A stretch of 64,000 nucleotides of DNA from Tsuneonella litorea (GTDB lineage Bacteria > Pseudomonadota > Alphaproteobacteria > Sphingomonadales > Sphingomonadaceae): contig NZ_JAOAMV010000001.1 of assembly GCF_025154015.1 (NCBI RefSeq), forward strand, positions 372,001 to 436,000. Direction: 5' to 3'. Numbering within the stretch: position 1 is the stretch's first letter; the number at the start of each line of letters is the position of its first letter. Made by a program: the position numbers and the translations under genes. Below, piece by piece: positions 54,611 through 63,568 of the stretch. The notes below the pieces were generated by a model that saw only the letters and a list, made by a program, of their open reading frames with translations, ran no database searches and had not been told where the DNA came from.

Positions 54611-55507
54611 ATGAGCAGCCGCAAACCGATCCGCAAGGCCGTGTTTCCCGTCGCCGGGCTCGGCACCCGCTTCCTTCCCGCGACCAAGGCCATCCCCAAG
54701 GAACTGTTGCCGATCGTCGACCGCCCGCTGATCCAGTACGCGGTCGACGAGGCGCGCGAGGCGGGGATCGAGCAGATGATCTTCGTCACCGGGCGCGGCA
54801 AGACCGCGATCGTCGAACATTTCGACATCGCCTACGAGCTCGAGACGACGATGGAGGAGCGCGGCAAGTCGCTCGCCATCCTCGAGCCGACGCGTTTCAC
54901 CCCCGGCGACATCATCACCGTGCGCCAGCAGGTTCCGCTCGGCCTCGGCCACGCGATCTGGTGCGCCCGCGCGATCGTGGGCGACGAGCCGTTCGCGATC
55001 CTCCTGCCCGACGAGCTGATGGTGGCGCAGGCGGGCGGCGGAACCGGCTGCATGAAGCAGATGGTCGACGCCTACGAGGACGTCGGCGGCAACCTGATCA
55101 GCGTGCTCGAGGTGCCGCGCGACGCGGTCAGCAGCTACGGCGTGATCGACCCCGGCGCGCAGATTTCGGACACGCTGACCGAAGTCGCCGGGCTGGTCGA
55201 GAAGCCCCCGGTCGACGAGGCGCCGTCGAACAAGATCGTCTCGGGTCGCTACATCCTCCAACCCGAGGTCATGCGCACGCTCGAAAGCCAGGGCAAGGGC
55301 GCAGGGGGCGAAATCCAGCTCACCGACGCGATGGCGAAGATGATCGGAACCCAGCCATTCCACGCGGTGACCTTTGCGGGACGCCGCTTCGACTGCGGGA
55401 GCAAGGTCGGCTTCGTCGAGGCGACGCTGGCGCTTGCGCTCGAACGCGAGGACATGGGCGAAGACGTGCGGGCAATGGCCCGAAGGCTGCTCGCGCAGGG
55501 CGGTTGA
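54611..55507 (+). CDS. galU: UTP-glucose-1-phosphate uridylyltransferase
   Basis: A 298-residue nucleotidyltransferase making UDP-glucose for exopolysaccharide and LPS. The nucleotide loop VAGLGTRFLPATKAIPKELLPIVDRPLIQ and the LLPDEL metal region are visible, with GRYILQPEV and AGRRFDCGSKVGFVEATLA near the end. It diverges from murA and ends four bases from the convergent FAD oxidoreductase gene. It would feed the sugar transferase and XrtA-linked genes of the window. Confidence 0.96.
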   Translation: MSSRKPIRKAVFPVAGLGTRFLPATKAIPKELLPIVDRPLIQYAVDEAREAGIEQMIFVTGRGKTAIVEHFDIAYELETTMEERGKSLAILEPTRFTPGDIITVRQQVPLGLGHAIWCARAIVGDEPFAILLPDELMVAQAGGGTGCMKQMVDAYEDVGGNLISVLEVPRDAVSSYGVIDPGAQISDTLTEVAGLVEKPPVDEAPSNKIVSGRYILQPEVMRTLESQGKGAGGEIQLTDAMAKMIGTQPFHAVTFAGRRFDCGSKVGFVEATLALALEREDMGEDVRAMARRLLAQGG

Positions 55508-55511
55508 CGGG

Positions 55512-56861
55512 TCAGCCCGTCGCGAGCACGCCCGGGAACAGCCCGCCCGGATCGTAGCGCGCCTTGATCGACTGCAGCCGGTCGAAATTGGGGCCGAAGC
55601 CCTTCCGCACCCGGTCGCCTTCGTCGCGGTCGAGGTAGTTGAGATAGACCGTTCCGTCCGAAAACGGCTGCAATCGCTCGAAGCAGGCGCGCGCTGCCGC
55701 CATCGCTTCGGCGTCGAGCGCGGGATCGGCCCATCCGGCGCTGATCCCGACGTTGTAGCGTGCCGACCGGTTGGAAAATGCGGTGTCGGTCACGCCCACC
55801 CGGCTCACCGCGCCGCCGAGCGTCTCCATGAAGACCATCGAATATTCGCCGGGGATGGTCCGGACCCCGTCGACCATCACGTCGACCAGCTCGTCCGACA
55901 GGTCGTCGACGAAGATCGACTTCCAGTAGAACCGCCCGCCATGCGGCGAGGCGCCGGCGAACGCCTTCTGGAACTCGACGTACGGCTGCGGGGCGATGAA
56001 ACCCGTTATCAGGTCGTCGAGATCGAGCAGCGGCTGGAGATCCGCGTTCGCTTCGTCCTCGTCGCCGAGGTGCAGCGCAACCACCGCGGTGCACGGCTTG
56101 CCGTGCCATTCGGCAGGAAAGGCATCGGTCGGCGGCGCCTTCATGAAGGCAGGGACGAGGCTGACGTCGTCGGAGGCGTCGTTCATGTATTCGCGCACGA
56201 ACCGCATTACCTCGCGCGCCCGGTCGAGCGGGTAGAAGGCCCAAGCCGTGACGATCTGCGGGCCGACCGGATGAACCTGGAAGTCGAACCGGGTGACCAC
56301 GCCGAACTGGCCCCCGCCGCCGCGCAGAGCCCAGAACAGGTCGGGATGCGCGCTTTCGCTCGCCTCGACCACGCTGCCGTCGGCCAGCACGACCTGCGCG
56401 CCGACGAGGTTGTCGATGGTCAGGCCAAGCTTGCGCGCAAGGAATCCGATCCCGCCGCCCAGCGTCAGCCCGCCCACGCCGGTCTCGGGTTCGACCCCCG
56501 CGGTAACCGCAAGCCCGTGGGCCTGGGTCGCGGCGTCGAGTTCGCCCAGCAACGCGCCGCCACCGACGCGTGCGATTCGCGCGTCGGGATCCACCGCGAT
56601 GTCCTTGAGCCCGGCGAGGTCGATGACCACCCCGCCGTCGATCAGCGACGCGCCGGAGACCGAGTGCCCGCCGCACCGCGCGACCGCCTGGCGCCCTGCC
56701 CGGGCAGCGTATGTCACCGCCTCCACGACGTCGTCGACGCTCGAACAGCGCGCGATCAGCGCCGGGCGGCGGTCGATCATCGCGTTCCAGCCGCGTCGCG
56801 CACGGTCGAAATCCTCGTGCGACGGGTCGATGCCGATCGCGGTCGGACGGCCGTTGGTCAT
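55512..56861 (-). CDS. FAD-linked oxidoreductase (BBE/VAO family)
   Basis: A 449-residue flavoprotein with an FAD-binding PCMH domain and a C-terminal berberine-bridge domain. The histidine of ARCGGHSVSGASL is the usual site of covalent FAD attachment. The second (cysteinyl) attachment of bicovalent relatives is missing, since EPETGVGGLTLGGG has no Cys. The C-terminus YLNYLDRDEGDRV..YDPGGLFPG is the BBE signature. Substrate unknown. It follows the acyl-CoA synthetase gene region on the same strand. Confidence 0.88.
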   Translation of the reverse strand: MTNGRPTAIGIDPSHEDFDRARRGWNAMIDRRPALIARCSSVDDVVEAVTYAARAGRQAVARCGGHSVSGASLIDGGVVIDLAGLKDIAVDPDARIARVGGGALLGELDAATQAHGLAVTAGVEPETGVGGLTLGGGIGFLARKLGLTIDNLVGAQVVLADGSVVEASESAHPDLFWALRGGGGQFGVVTRFDFQVHPVGPQIVTAWAFYPLDRAREVMRFVREYMNDASDDVSLVPAFMKAPPTDAFPAEWHGKPCTAVVALHLGDEDEANADLQPLLDLDDLITGFIAPQPYVEFQKAFAGASPHGGRFYWKSIFVDDLSDELVDVMVDGVRTIPGEYSMVFMETLGGAVSRVGVTDTAFSNRSARYNVGISAGWADPALDAEAMAAARACFERLQPFSDGTVYLNYLDRDEGDRVRKGFGPNFDRLQSIKARYDPGGLFPGVLATG

Positions 56862-56919
56862 GTGAACCTCCCTTGCGGGTCGAGGCTAACAGGCACCTGC
56901 CGCAACGCCAAATCGGGGG

Positions 56920-58491
56920 TCAGGCGGTCGAGGAAGCTTCCGGCGCCTCGGCCTCGGCCTTCGCCGCGTACTCGTCGCGCAACTCGCGCTTGTAGAGCTT
57001 GCCGTTGGCCTCGCGCGGCAGTTCGGGCCGGAAGTCGAATCGGCGCGGCATCTTGATGCGGGCAAGCTGCGGAGCGAGATAGTCGCGCAGTTCCTGTTCC
57101 AGCGCCTCGCCGCCGTCGCCCTCGACCTCTGCCATGTCGGCGGGCTGGACCACCGCCACGACCTGTTCGCCAAGGTCGCCGTGCGGCGCGCCGATCACCG
57201 CGGCGTCCATCACCTTTTCGTGGCTGACGAGCAGGTTCTCGATCTCCTGCGGGTAGATGTTGACCCCGCCCGAGATGATCATGTGGCTCTTGCGGTCGGT
57301 CAGGAACAGGTAGCCGTCCGCGTCGACATGGCCGATGTCGCCGATCGTCATCCAGCCGCTGGGATGCATCGCCTCGGCGGTCTTGGCGGGATCGTTGTGA
57401 TAGGTCGGCAGGACCGCGTTCTCGAAATAGATCAGCCCGTCCTTGCCCGCCGGCAGTTCCTCCCCATCGGGTCCGCACACGTGCAGCGTGCCGAAGATCG
57501 CCTTGCCGACGGTGCCTGGCCGTTCGAGCCATTCGGCCGACTTGACGAGCGTCATGCCGATCCCTTCGGACCCGGCGTAGTATTCGATCACGATCGGGCC
57601 CCACCATTCGATCATCGCGCGCTTGATCGGCACAGGGCACGGCGCGGCGGCATGGATCGCGCGCGCGTGGGTCGACAGGTCGTAGCGGCTGCGCACCGCG
57701 TCATCGAGCTTGAGCATCCGCACGAAATGGGTCGGCACCCACTGGCTGTCGGTAACACCGTACCGTTCGATCGCGGCCAGCGCCGCCTCGGGCTCGAACT
57801 TCTCCATCAGGACCACGGTCCCGCCGAGCCGGTGGACCGCCGAGGACCAGCCAATGGGCGCGGCGTGATAGAGCGGCGCGGGCGATAGGTAGACCATCGA
57901 CCCGTCGGCGGGCATCCCCGCGCCCATCACCGCAAGGCCCATCAGCGCGACCGGTGCGGTGGGCGAGGGGTCCTCGGGGGGGCGCGGCCGCACGCCCTTC
58001 GGCCGCCCGGTCGTGCCGGAGCTGTAGAGCATCGTCAGCCCCGCGCTCTGGTCGGCGATGGGCTCGGCGGGCTGCGCGGACAGCGCCGCGGCGAAATCCG
58101 CCTCGCCGCCTTCATCCATCACCAGCACGTCGAGGTCCGGGCAGCGGTCGCGAATGGTGCCGAGCACGTCGGTGTATCGGGTCGAGGTGACCAGCAGCTT
58201 CGCCTCGCCGTCCGACAGGATATAGGCTATTTCCGGCGCGGTCAGGCGGGTCGAGACGGGAATCAGGATCGTGCCCGCGCGCTGCGAGCCCCAGATGACG
58301 GTGTAGAACTCGGGCCGGTTCTCGAGCAGCACGGCGAACGCGTCCCCGGCGCCGAGGCCGCGGCTGCGCAGAAGGTGGGCAAAGCGATTCGCTGCGCGAT
58401 CCATTTCGCCGAACGTCATCGTCTCGCCGCTTCCGGCCATGATCACCGCCGGATGGTCTGGGCGGGTGCGCGCGTGTTCGATCGGATGCAT
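56920..58491 (-). CDS. Acyl-CoA synthetase (AMP-forming)
   Basis: A 523-residue ANL-superfamily ligase activating a carboxylic acid to acyl-CoA via acyl-AMP. Seen are the P-loop LYSSGTTGRPKGV, the YYAGSEGIG A5 motif, the hinge DRKSHMIISGGVNIYPQEIE and the catalytic Lys in PREANGKLYKRELRDEY. It is of FadD-like type with medium-size substrates likely. The nearest acyl-CoA catabolic genes are at 24-28 kb. A terminator-like hairpin (58581-58608) lies upstream, belonging to the M23 gene. Confidence 0.93.
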   Translation of the reverse strand: MHPIEHARTRPDHPAVIMAGSGETMTFGEMDRAANRFAHLLRSRGLGAGDAFAVLLENRPEFYTVIWGSQRAGTILIPVSTRLTAPEIAYILSDGEAKLLVTSTRYTDVLGTIRDRCPDLDVLVMDEGGEADFAAALSAQPAEPIADQSAGLTMLYSSGTTGRPKGVRPRPPEDPSPTAPVALMGLAVMGAGMPADGSMVYLSPAPLYHAAPIGWSSAVHRLGGTVVLMEKFEPEAALAAIERYGVTDSQWVPTHFVRMLKLDDAVRSRYDLSTHARAIHAAAPCPVPIKRAMIEWWGPIVIEYYAGSEGIGMTLVKSAEWLERPGTVGKAIFGTLHVCGPDGEELPAGKDGLIYFENAVLPTYHNDPAKTAEAMHPSGWMTIGDIGHVDADGYLFLTDRKSHMIISGGVNIYPQEIENLLVSHEKVMDAAVIGAPHGDLGEQVVAVVQPADMAEVEGDGGEALEQELRDYLAPQLARIKMPRRFDFRPELPREANGKLYKRELRDEYAAKAEAEAPEASSTA

Positions 58492-58580
58492 CGGCGAATG
58501 TCTCTCCCCGGCGGCGTGCGTGCGCCTGTCCTCGTTTCGGAACGAAACCTATCGCCTGCCCGCAGCCGGGCAAGAGAAAA

Positions 58581-58608
58581 GGGCGGCGGGCCGTTCGGCC
58601 CGCCGCCC
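58581..58608 (-). terminator. Strong hairpin terminator after the M23 peptidase gene
   Basis: A perfect 12-bp stem GGGCGGCGGGCC (58581-58592) with its complement (58597-58608), loop GTTC. On the minus strand TTTTCTC follows, fitting termination of the peptidase transcript. Confidence 0.85.
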
Positions 58609-58670
58609 TTGTCCGGCACCCTCCCAAGTGTCCGGTACCTGCCCTTGTCGACAGACGAATGATTGCGCGA

Positions 58671-59351
58671 TTACTTGGCGGCGATATCGAAACCCGCGGC
58701 CGCCGGGCCGGTTTCGGCCATGTACGGGATCGGATTGACCGCTTCGCCGGCGACCCGCACTTCGTAGTGCAGGTGCGGGCCGGTCGAACGACCGGTCGAA
58801 CCGACGTAGCCGATCACGTCGCCCTTCTTGACGCGTTCGCCCGCGGCGACCGCGAGGCGCGACATGTGCGCATAACGGGTCTCGAGGTTGCCGCCGTGCT
58901 CGATCGAAACGAAGAGGCCATAGCTCGAGAAGCGATCGGCGCGCTCGACCACGCCGTCAGCGGTTGCATAGACCGGGGTGCCGGTCGGCGCGGCAAGGTC
59001 GATGCCCTTGTGCGCCCGCATTCCGCCCAGCACCGGGTGCGTGCGCATCCCGTAGCTGCTGGTCGTGGCAGCGGCCGCAAGCGGCGCGCGCGACGGGATC
59101 GAAACGCCGGTGGTCGGCGCGACCGGGTTCGGCGAGCGGCCGTTGTCGAGCGACTGCCAGCTGGCGAAGAGCTGCTTGAACTGTTCGTCGCCCGCGGTCA
59201 CGCCCGAAGCGCGGGCGTCGCGCACCGGGACGGCGATGTCGGCCGAAGCGGCGCTGGAATTTGCAAGAGCGGGCGTGGCGCCCATCGAGAAGAACGCACC
59301 GGCAACCGCGAGGGCTGCGAGGATGCGACGCTGGATGAGGTTTGCGACCAA
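58671..59351 (-). CDS. M23 family (LytM) peptidase
   Basis: A 226-residue exported peptidoglycan endopeptidase or amidase activator. The signal peptide is about 1-33 (ending ALA). The zinc-site residues H..D in MRAHKGIDLAAPTGTP and the HLHYEVR motif are complete, so it is probably catalytically active. TTG 59351 is chosen because AAGGA lies eight bases upstream and the signal peptide then begins properly; GTG 59390 (without a visible RBS) is the alternative. An AT-rich box precedes it. Confidence 0.88.
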   Translation of the reverse strand: MVANLIQRRILAALAVAGAFFSMGATPALANSSAASADIAVPVRDARASGVTAGDEQFKQLFASWQSLDNGRSPNPVAPTTGVSIPSRAPLAAAATTSSYGMRTHPVLGGMRAHKGIDLAAPTGTPVYATADGVVERADRFSSYGLFVSIEHGGNLETRYAHMSRLAVAAGERVKKGDVIGYVGSTGRSTGPHLHYEVRVAGEAVNPIPYMAETGPAAAGFDIAAK

Positions 59352-59501
59352 GTTTCCCGTCCTTAATTTTCTTACGACGCCCCCCGGCACCGCAGCGAAC
59401 CCACGTGCGCAACGACCGTAAAACCGGCCTTCGCGACAATTTCCTGAGACTGATCGGAACCCCCCGCCGTCTCGTGGATTGTGGGTTAACCGGCGAAAGA
59501 T

Positions 59502-60305
59502 TTATGACGCAAGTGCGCGCGACGCGCTGAGCGACAAACCGGCTGCAAGACGCGCCGAGTCGTTGAATGGGGGCTTAAGGCCACCGCGAAAATACGTGCG
59601 CACCAGCGAAATCCATAGGTTTTCGGGATCGGCGCCGCGCATTTCGGCGCAAGCGGCAAGGTGTTTGACGCCGAAAGCGACGTGGCGAATTTCGTCGTCA
59701 AGGATTCGTTCGAGGATTCGCGCTCCGGCCGCGTCACCGTTTGCGCGCACGCGGGCGAGTGTCGCCGGGGTCACGTCGAGCCCGCGGGCCTCGAGGACCA
59801 TCGGCACCACCGCGAGCCGCGCGGCGACGTCGTGCGCGGTATCGGCGGCGGCCTGCCACAGCCCGTCGTGCGCCGGCAGAGCACCGTAACCGCTGCCCAT
59901 CGCGGCAAGGTGCCGGTCGAGCAGCGCGAAGTGCATCGCCTCGTCCGCCGCCACGGCGAGGAAGTCGCTCACGAACGCCTCCCCCATCGCGGCGCCGAAT
60001 CGGCCCGCCATGTCGAGGGCGAGGTCGATCGCCACGAACTCGATGTGCGCCAGCGCGTGCCACAGCGCGATGCGCCCTCGCTGCGAACCGGCCTTGCCGC
60101 GTTTGGGCATCCGGTTGGGCGGCAGCAGCTCGGGCGCCGCGGGGCGCGCGGGCCGGTCAGGCATCGGCGCATCGAACCGCCAGGCGAGCCGGCCAAGGCG
60201 CCAATCGCGCGCCACCTTGCGCGCCGCCATGACCTTGGCCTGCGGCTCCGCGGTCAGCAGCGCGCCGCGAATCGCTGCGCCGATGGTGGCGTCGTGCGTG
60301 CTCAC
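59502..60305 (-). CDS. DUF455 ferritin-like protein
   Basis: A 267-residue helical protein of the DUF455 family. Glutamates and histidines typical of ferritin-like diiron helices are visible: HALAHIEFVAIDLALDMA, DFLAVAADEAMHFALLDRHL, VPMVLEARGLDV and DDEIRHVAFGVKHL. It could bind iron and perform an oxidation, but the activity is unknown. GTG 60305 overlaps the bcp stop as GTGA, so it is coupled to the peroxiredoxin gene, hinting at an oxidative-stress role. Confidence 0.85.
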   Translation of the reverse strand: MSTHDATIGAAIRGALLTAEPQAKVMAARKVARDWRLGRLAWRFDAPMPDRPARPAAPELLPPNRMPKRGKAGSQRGRIALWHALAHIEFVAIDLALDMAGRFGAAMGEAFVSDFLAVAADEAMHFALLDRHLAAMGSGYGALPAHDGLWQAAADTAHDVAARLAVVPMVLEARGLDVTPATLARVRANGDAAGARILERILDDEIRHVAFGVKHLAACAEMRGADPENLWISLVRTYFRGGLKPPFNDSARLAAGLSLSASRALAS

Positions 60306-60772
60306 AGCGCCTTCGCGGCTTCCAGCACCTCCTCGGCGTGGCCTTTGACCTTCACCTTGGGCCACACGCGCGCGATGCGGCCATCGGCGTCGAGCAGGTA
60401 CGTCGTGCGGACCATCCCGAGGAAGGTCTTCCCGTAGAGCTTCTTCTCGGTCCAGATCCCCAGCGCATCCGACAGCCCGCCTTCGGCCGGGTCGGTCGCG
60501 AGCGGGACGGTCAGGCCCTGTTTCTCGATGAAATTGCGATGCTTCTGCGGGCTGTCCTTGCTGACCCCGAGCAGCGCCACCCCGGCGCGCGCGAATGCGT
60601 CCGCGAGCGCGGAAAAGTCCTTCGCCTCGGTGGTGCAGCCGGGCGTGTTGTCCTTCGGGTAGAACCAGATCACCGCCGGCTTCCCTGCGAGGTCCGACGG
60701 GCGGATCGTGCCCCCGTCGGGAGTCTCGAGGGTGATGTCGGGCATCGGGTCGCCGATGGTCGGTGTGGTCAT
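60302..60772 (-). CDS. bcp: Peroxiredoxin of the Bcp/PrxQ type
   Basis: A 156-residue thiol peroxidase. The peroxidatic cysteine is in DNTPGCTTEAKDFSAL. The second cysteine of the usual C-x4-C pair is absent, and this is the only Cys in the protein. It must therefore work as a 1-Cys enzyme resolved by an external thiol. It overlaps the downstream DUF455 gene by four bases and the upstream glnE stop by four bases, so three genes form one unit. Confidence 0.93.
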   Translation of the reverse strand: MTTPTIGDPMPDITLETPDGGTIRPSDLAGKPAVIWFYPKDNTPGCTTEAKDFSALADAFARAGVALLGVSKDSPQKHRNFIEKQGLTVPLATDPAEGGLSDALGIWTEKKLYGKTFLGMVRTTYLLDADGRIARVWPKVKVKGHAEEVLEAAKAL

Positions 60773-63483
60773 GCGGTATCTCCCATGTCGAGGTTGGCCA
60801 AGGGCTCGCCGAGCGAATCGGCCCAGGCCTGGGCGACCTCCTGCCGCGCGGCGGCGAACGCGCGCAAGAGCGCAGGGAGGTCGGCAAAGCGGCACGTCTC
60901 GGCGAGCGCCGCGGCGGCGGCGGGCGGCGGCACCGCGAGGTCCGGCGCCAGCAGTCGCCCCGCGACCAGCAGACGCGCCATGAGCGCCAGCGCCTCGCGC
61001 AGCTGCGGTCCGAGAAAACCGCCTTCGACCAGCGCATCGACCGCGCGCCCGAGGTCGGGATCGAAGCCCCTTCGCTCGCGCAGTTGAAGGTAGTGGACGA
61101 GAAACTCGAGATCGACGAGCCCGCCGCGCAGCAGCTTGGCGTCGAGTGGCCCCTGCGGCGGCTTGTGCGCGGCCATTTCGGCCCGCATCCGCAGCACGTC
61201 CGCGCGCACCGTGGCGGGATCGCGCGGCCGGTCGAGCACGTCGTCGATGATCGCGCGCAGCGCCGCGCGGGCGGCCTCCGAGCCGGTCAGCGGTCGCGCG
61301 CGAGCGAGCGCCATGTGCTCCCACGTCCACGCCTCTTCCCGCTGGTAGCGCGCGAAACTGTCGAAGCTGACCGCGAGCGGGCCTTGCGCGCCCTGCGGCC
61401 GCAGCCGGGTATCGACTTCGTAGAGTGCGCCCTCCGCCGTGGGCACGCTGAGCGCGGCCGTCACCCGCTGGGCGAGCCGGTTGAAGTAATGCGTGACGCC
61501 CAGCGGCCGGGCGCCGTTCGATTCGCCTTCGAAGTTGCCGCTGAACAGGAACACGACGTCGAGGTCCGAGGCATGGGTCAACGTGCCGCCGCCGAAGCGC
61601 CCAAGCCCGAGGACCACCAGCTCGCTTCCCGGCACCCGGCCATGCGTCCGTTCGAATTCGGCGACCGCGGCGTCCTGGGCGACCGCCAGCGCGGCTTCCG
61701 CCGTGCGCGAGAGCGCGGCGCCGATCGCCAGCGGATCGTGTATCGCGGCGATCGTCTGCAGCCCGAGCGCGAAGCGCAGTTCGCCGGTCACGCGGCGAAT
61801 CCGGTCGAGCCGGCGCTCGTAGCCGCCGCCGTCCTCCGCGGCGACCATCCGCGCTGCGATCTCTGTCACCGGCCCCGGCAGGTCGAGCGCCTGCTGCCCG
61901 ATCAGCGTGTCGAGCAGCTCCGGTCGCCGCCCGAGTTCGTCGGCGAGCGTCGGAGCGAGGACGAGGATGCGCGCCAGCTGGTCGAGCAGCGCGGGTCGCT
62001 GGAGCAGGAGGTTGAACAGGTTGAGCGCACTGGGCACCGAAGCCAGCACCCGCTCCATCCGGTTGACCGCCTGGTCCGGCTCGGGCGCGGCCGCGAAGCG
62101 TTCGAGCAGCACGGGCAACAGCGCCTCGAGCGCGGCGCGCGCCGGCTCGGAACGCAGTGCGCGGATGCGGCCATCACTCCACCCCGCGATCCGCTCCGAC
62201 AGCCGCGCGGGATCGGCGAAGCCCAGTTCGCCCAGCCGCCGCTCGAGCGCCTCGCCGCTCGCCGCGACGGTCGTCGCCGCGCCGTCGTCCTCGGCGATAA
62301 GGGCATCATAGGCGGCGGCGACCCGCGAAGTGATCGCTTCGAGTTCCGCGACCAGCGCGGCCCCGTCCGGCAGCCCGTCGAGCCGCGCCACCGCGTCGAG
62401 ACGGTCGCCGTCGGGCAATGAATGCGTCTGCTGGTCGCCGACCATCTGCAGCCGGTGCTCGATCGTGCGCAGCCGGTCGTAGGCTTCGCCCAGATCGCGC
62501 GAATCGTCGGGCGGAACGATGCCCGCCGCGGCGAGCGCATCGAGCGCGGCGCGGGTCCCGCGCAGGCGGAGCGACGGGTCGCGCCCGCCGTGGATCAGCT
62601 GGTGCGTCTGCGCGAAGAACTCGATCTCGCGGATGCCCCCGCGCCCCAGCTTGACGTTGAAGCCGGGACCCGGGACCCGCGGTCCGGCGTGGCTCGCGCG
62701 GATGCGCGCAGACAGCCGGCGGATGTCGCCGATCGCCCCGAAATCGAGGCTGCGGCGCCAGACGAACGGCCGGATCGCGGCGAGGAACGCCTCGCCCGCG
62801 GCCACGTCACCGGCCGCCGCGCGGGCCTTGATGAAGGCCGCGCGCTCCCACGCCAGCGCCGAGCTTTCGTAGTGGGTCAGCGCGGCGTCGACGGGGATCG
62901 CCGGGGGGCTGACCTCGCTCGCCGGGCGCAGCCGCAGGTCGACGCGGAACACATACCCTTCGCTCGTCACCTCGCTCAGCAGGCGGACCGCCTCGCGGAC
63001 GTATCGCTGGGCGACCTCGCCCGGCTCGTCGCGTTCGCGCCGGGGTAGCAGCGCGGGATCGTAGAGCAGGATCGGGTCGATGTCCGAACTGTAGTTGAGC
63101 TCGTGCGCGCCGTGCTTGCCGAGCGCGAGCGCGAGCATCCCCGCCGGCTCGGCATCCGCCACCCGCGCGCGCATCACCGAGGCGAGTGCGGCGTCGAGCG
63201 CGCGGTCGGCGAAGTCCGAAAGCTCGCCCATGACGCGGGTCAGGGGAAAGGCCCCCGCGAGATCGCCCACCGCGAGCGCGGTGGCAAGCGCGAGCCGTTC
63301 GCGGCGCAGCGCCACCCCGGCGCCGTCGGCGCCCTCGCCAGCCGCTTTCGCCCAGGCCAGCGCGCCCTCGCCGTCGCCGTCTGCGAGCAGGTCGGCCAGC
63401 GGCTTCTGCCGATCCAGCGCGCGGGCGAGAAACGGTGCGTTCCCGCGCGCCCGAGCGATCGCTGCTGGCCAGTCGGCATCCAT
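60769..63483 (-). CDS. glnE: Glutamine synthetase adenylyltransferase / adenylyl-removing enzyme
   Basis: A 904-residue bifunctional enzyme controlling glutamine synthetase by adenylylation. Two nucleotidyltransferase domains are seen: the first with LALGKHGAHELNYSSDIDPILLY and the second with LGLGRFGGGTLTHASDLDVVFLF. Each keeps the metal Asp pair. The start MDADWPAAI leaves an 86-bp divergent gap to the deiminase gene; the longer in-frame start would run into that gene. Together with gltBD it points to standard ammonium assimilation control. Confidence 0.94.
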   Translation of the reverse strand: MDADWPAAIARARGNAPFLARALDRQKPLADLLADGDGEGALAWAKAAGEGADGAGVALRRERLALATALAVGDLAGAFPLTRVMGELSDFADRALDAALASVMRARVADAEPAGMLALALGKHGAHELNYSSDIDPILLYDPALLPRRERDEPGEVAQRYVREAVRLLSEVTSEGYVFRVDLRLRPASEVSPPAIPVDAALTHYESSALAWERAAFIKARAAAGDVAAGEAFLAAIRPFVWRRSLDFGAIGDIRRLSARIRASHAGPRVPGPGFNVKLGRGGIREIEFFAQTHQLIHGGRDPSLRLRGTRAALDALAAAGIVPPDDSRDLGEAYDRLRTIEHRLQMVGDQQTHSLPDGDRLDAVARLDGLPDGAALVAELEAITSRVAAAYDALIAEDDGAATTVAASGEALERRLGELGFADPARLSERIAGWSDGRIRALRSEPARAALEALLPVLLERFAAAPEPDQAVNRMERVLASVPSALNLFNLLLQRPALLDQLARILVLAPTLADELGRRPELLDTLIGQQALDLPGPVTEIAARMVAAEDGGGYERRLDRIRRVTGELRFALGLQTIAAIHDPLAIGAALSRTAEAALAVAQDAAVAEFERTHGRVPGSELVVLGLGRFGGGTLTHASDLDVVFLFSGNFEGESNGARPLGVTHYFNRLAQRVTAALSVPTAEGALYEVDTRLRPQGAQGPLAVSFDSFARYQREEAWTWEHMALARARPLTGSEAARAALRAIIDDVLDRPRDPATVRADVLRMRAEMAAHKPPQGPLDAKLLRGGLVDLEFLVHYLQLRERRGFDPDLGRAVDALVEGGFLGPQLREALALMARLLVAGRLLAPDLAVPPPAAAAALAETCRFADLPALLRAFAAARQEVAQAWADSLGEPLANLDMGDTA

Positions 63484-63568
63484 GGGTGCGAGCACTGCCC
63501 GCGCGGGCCCGCCGGCGCAAGCGGCGCGGGCCTTGCCGCCCGTCGCCGCCTTTGCCAAAGCGCGCGGC

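Noticed and set aside
53228-55363. Methyltransferase ORF extended upstream to 55363
   Set aside because: The extension is a shadow of murA and galU; the methyltransferase domain starts at about 53227.
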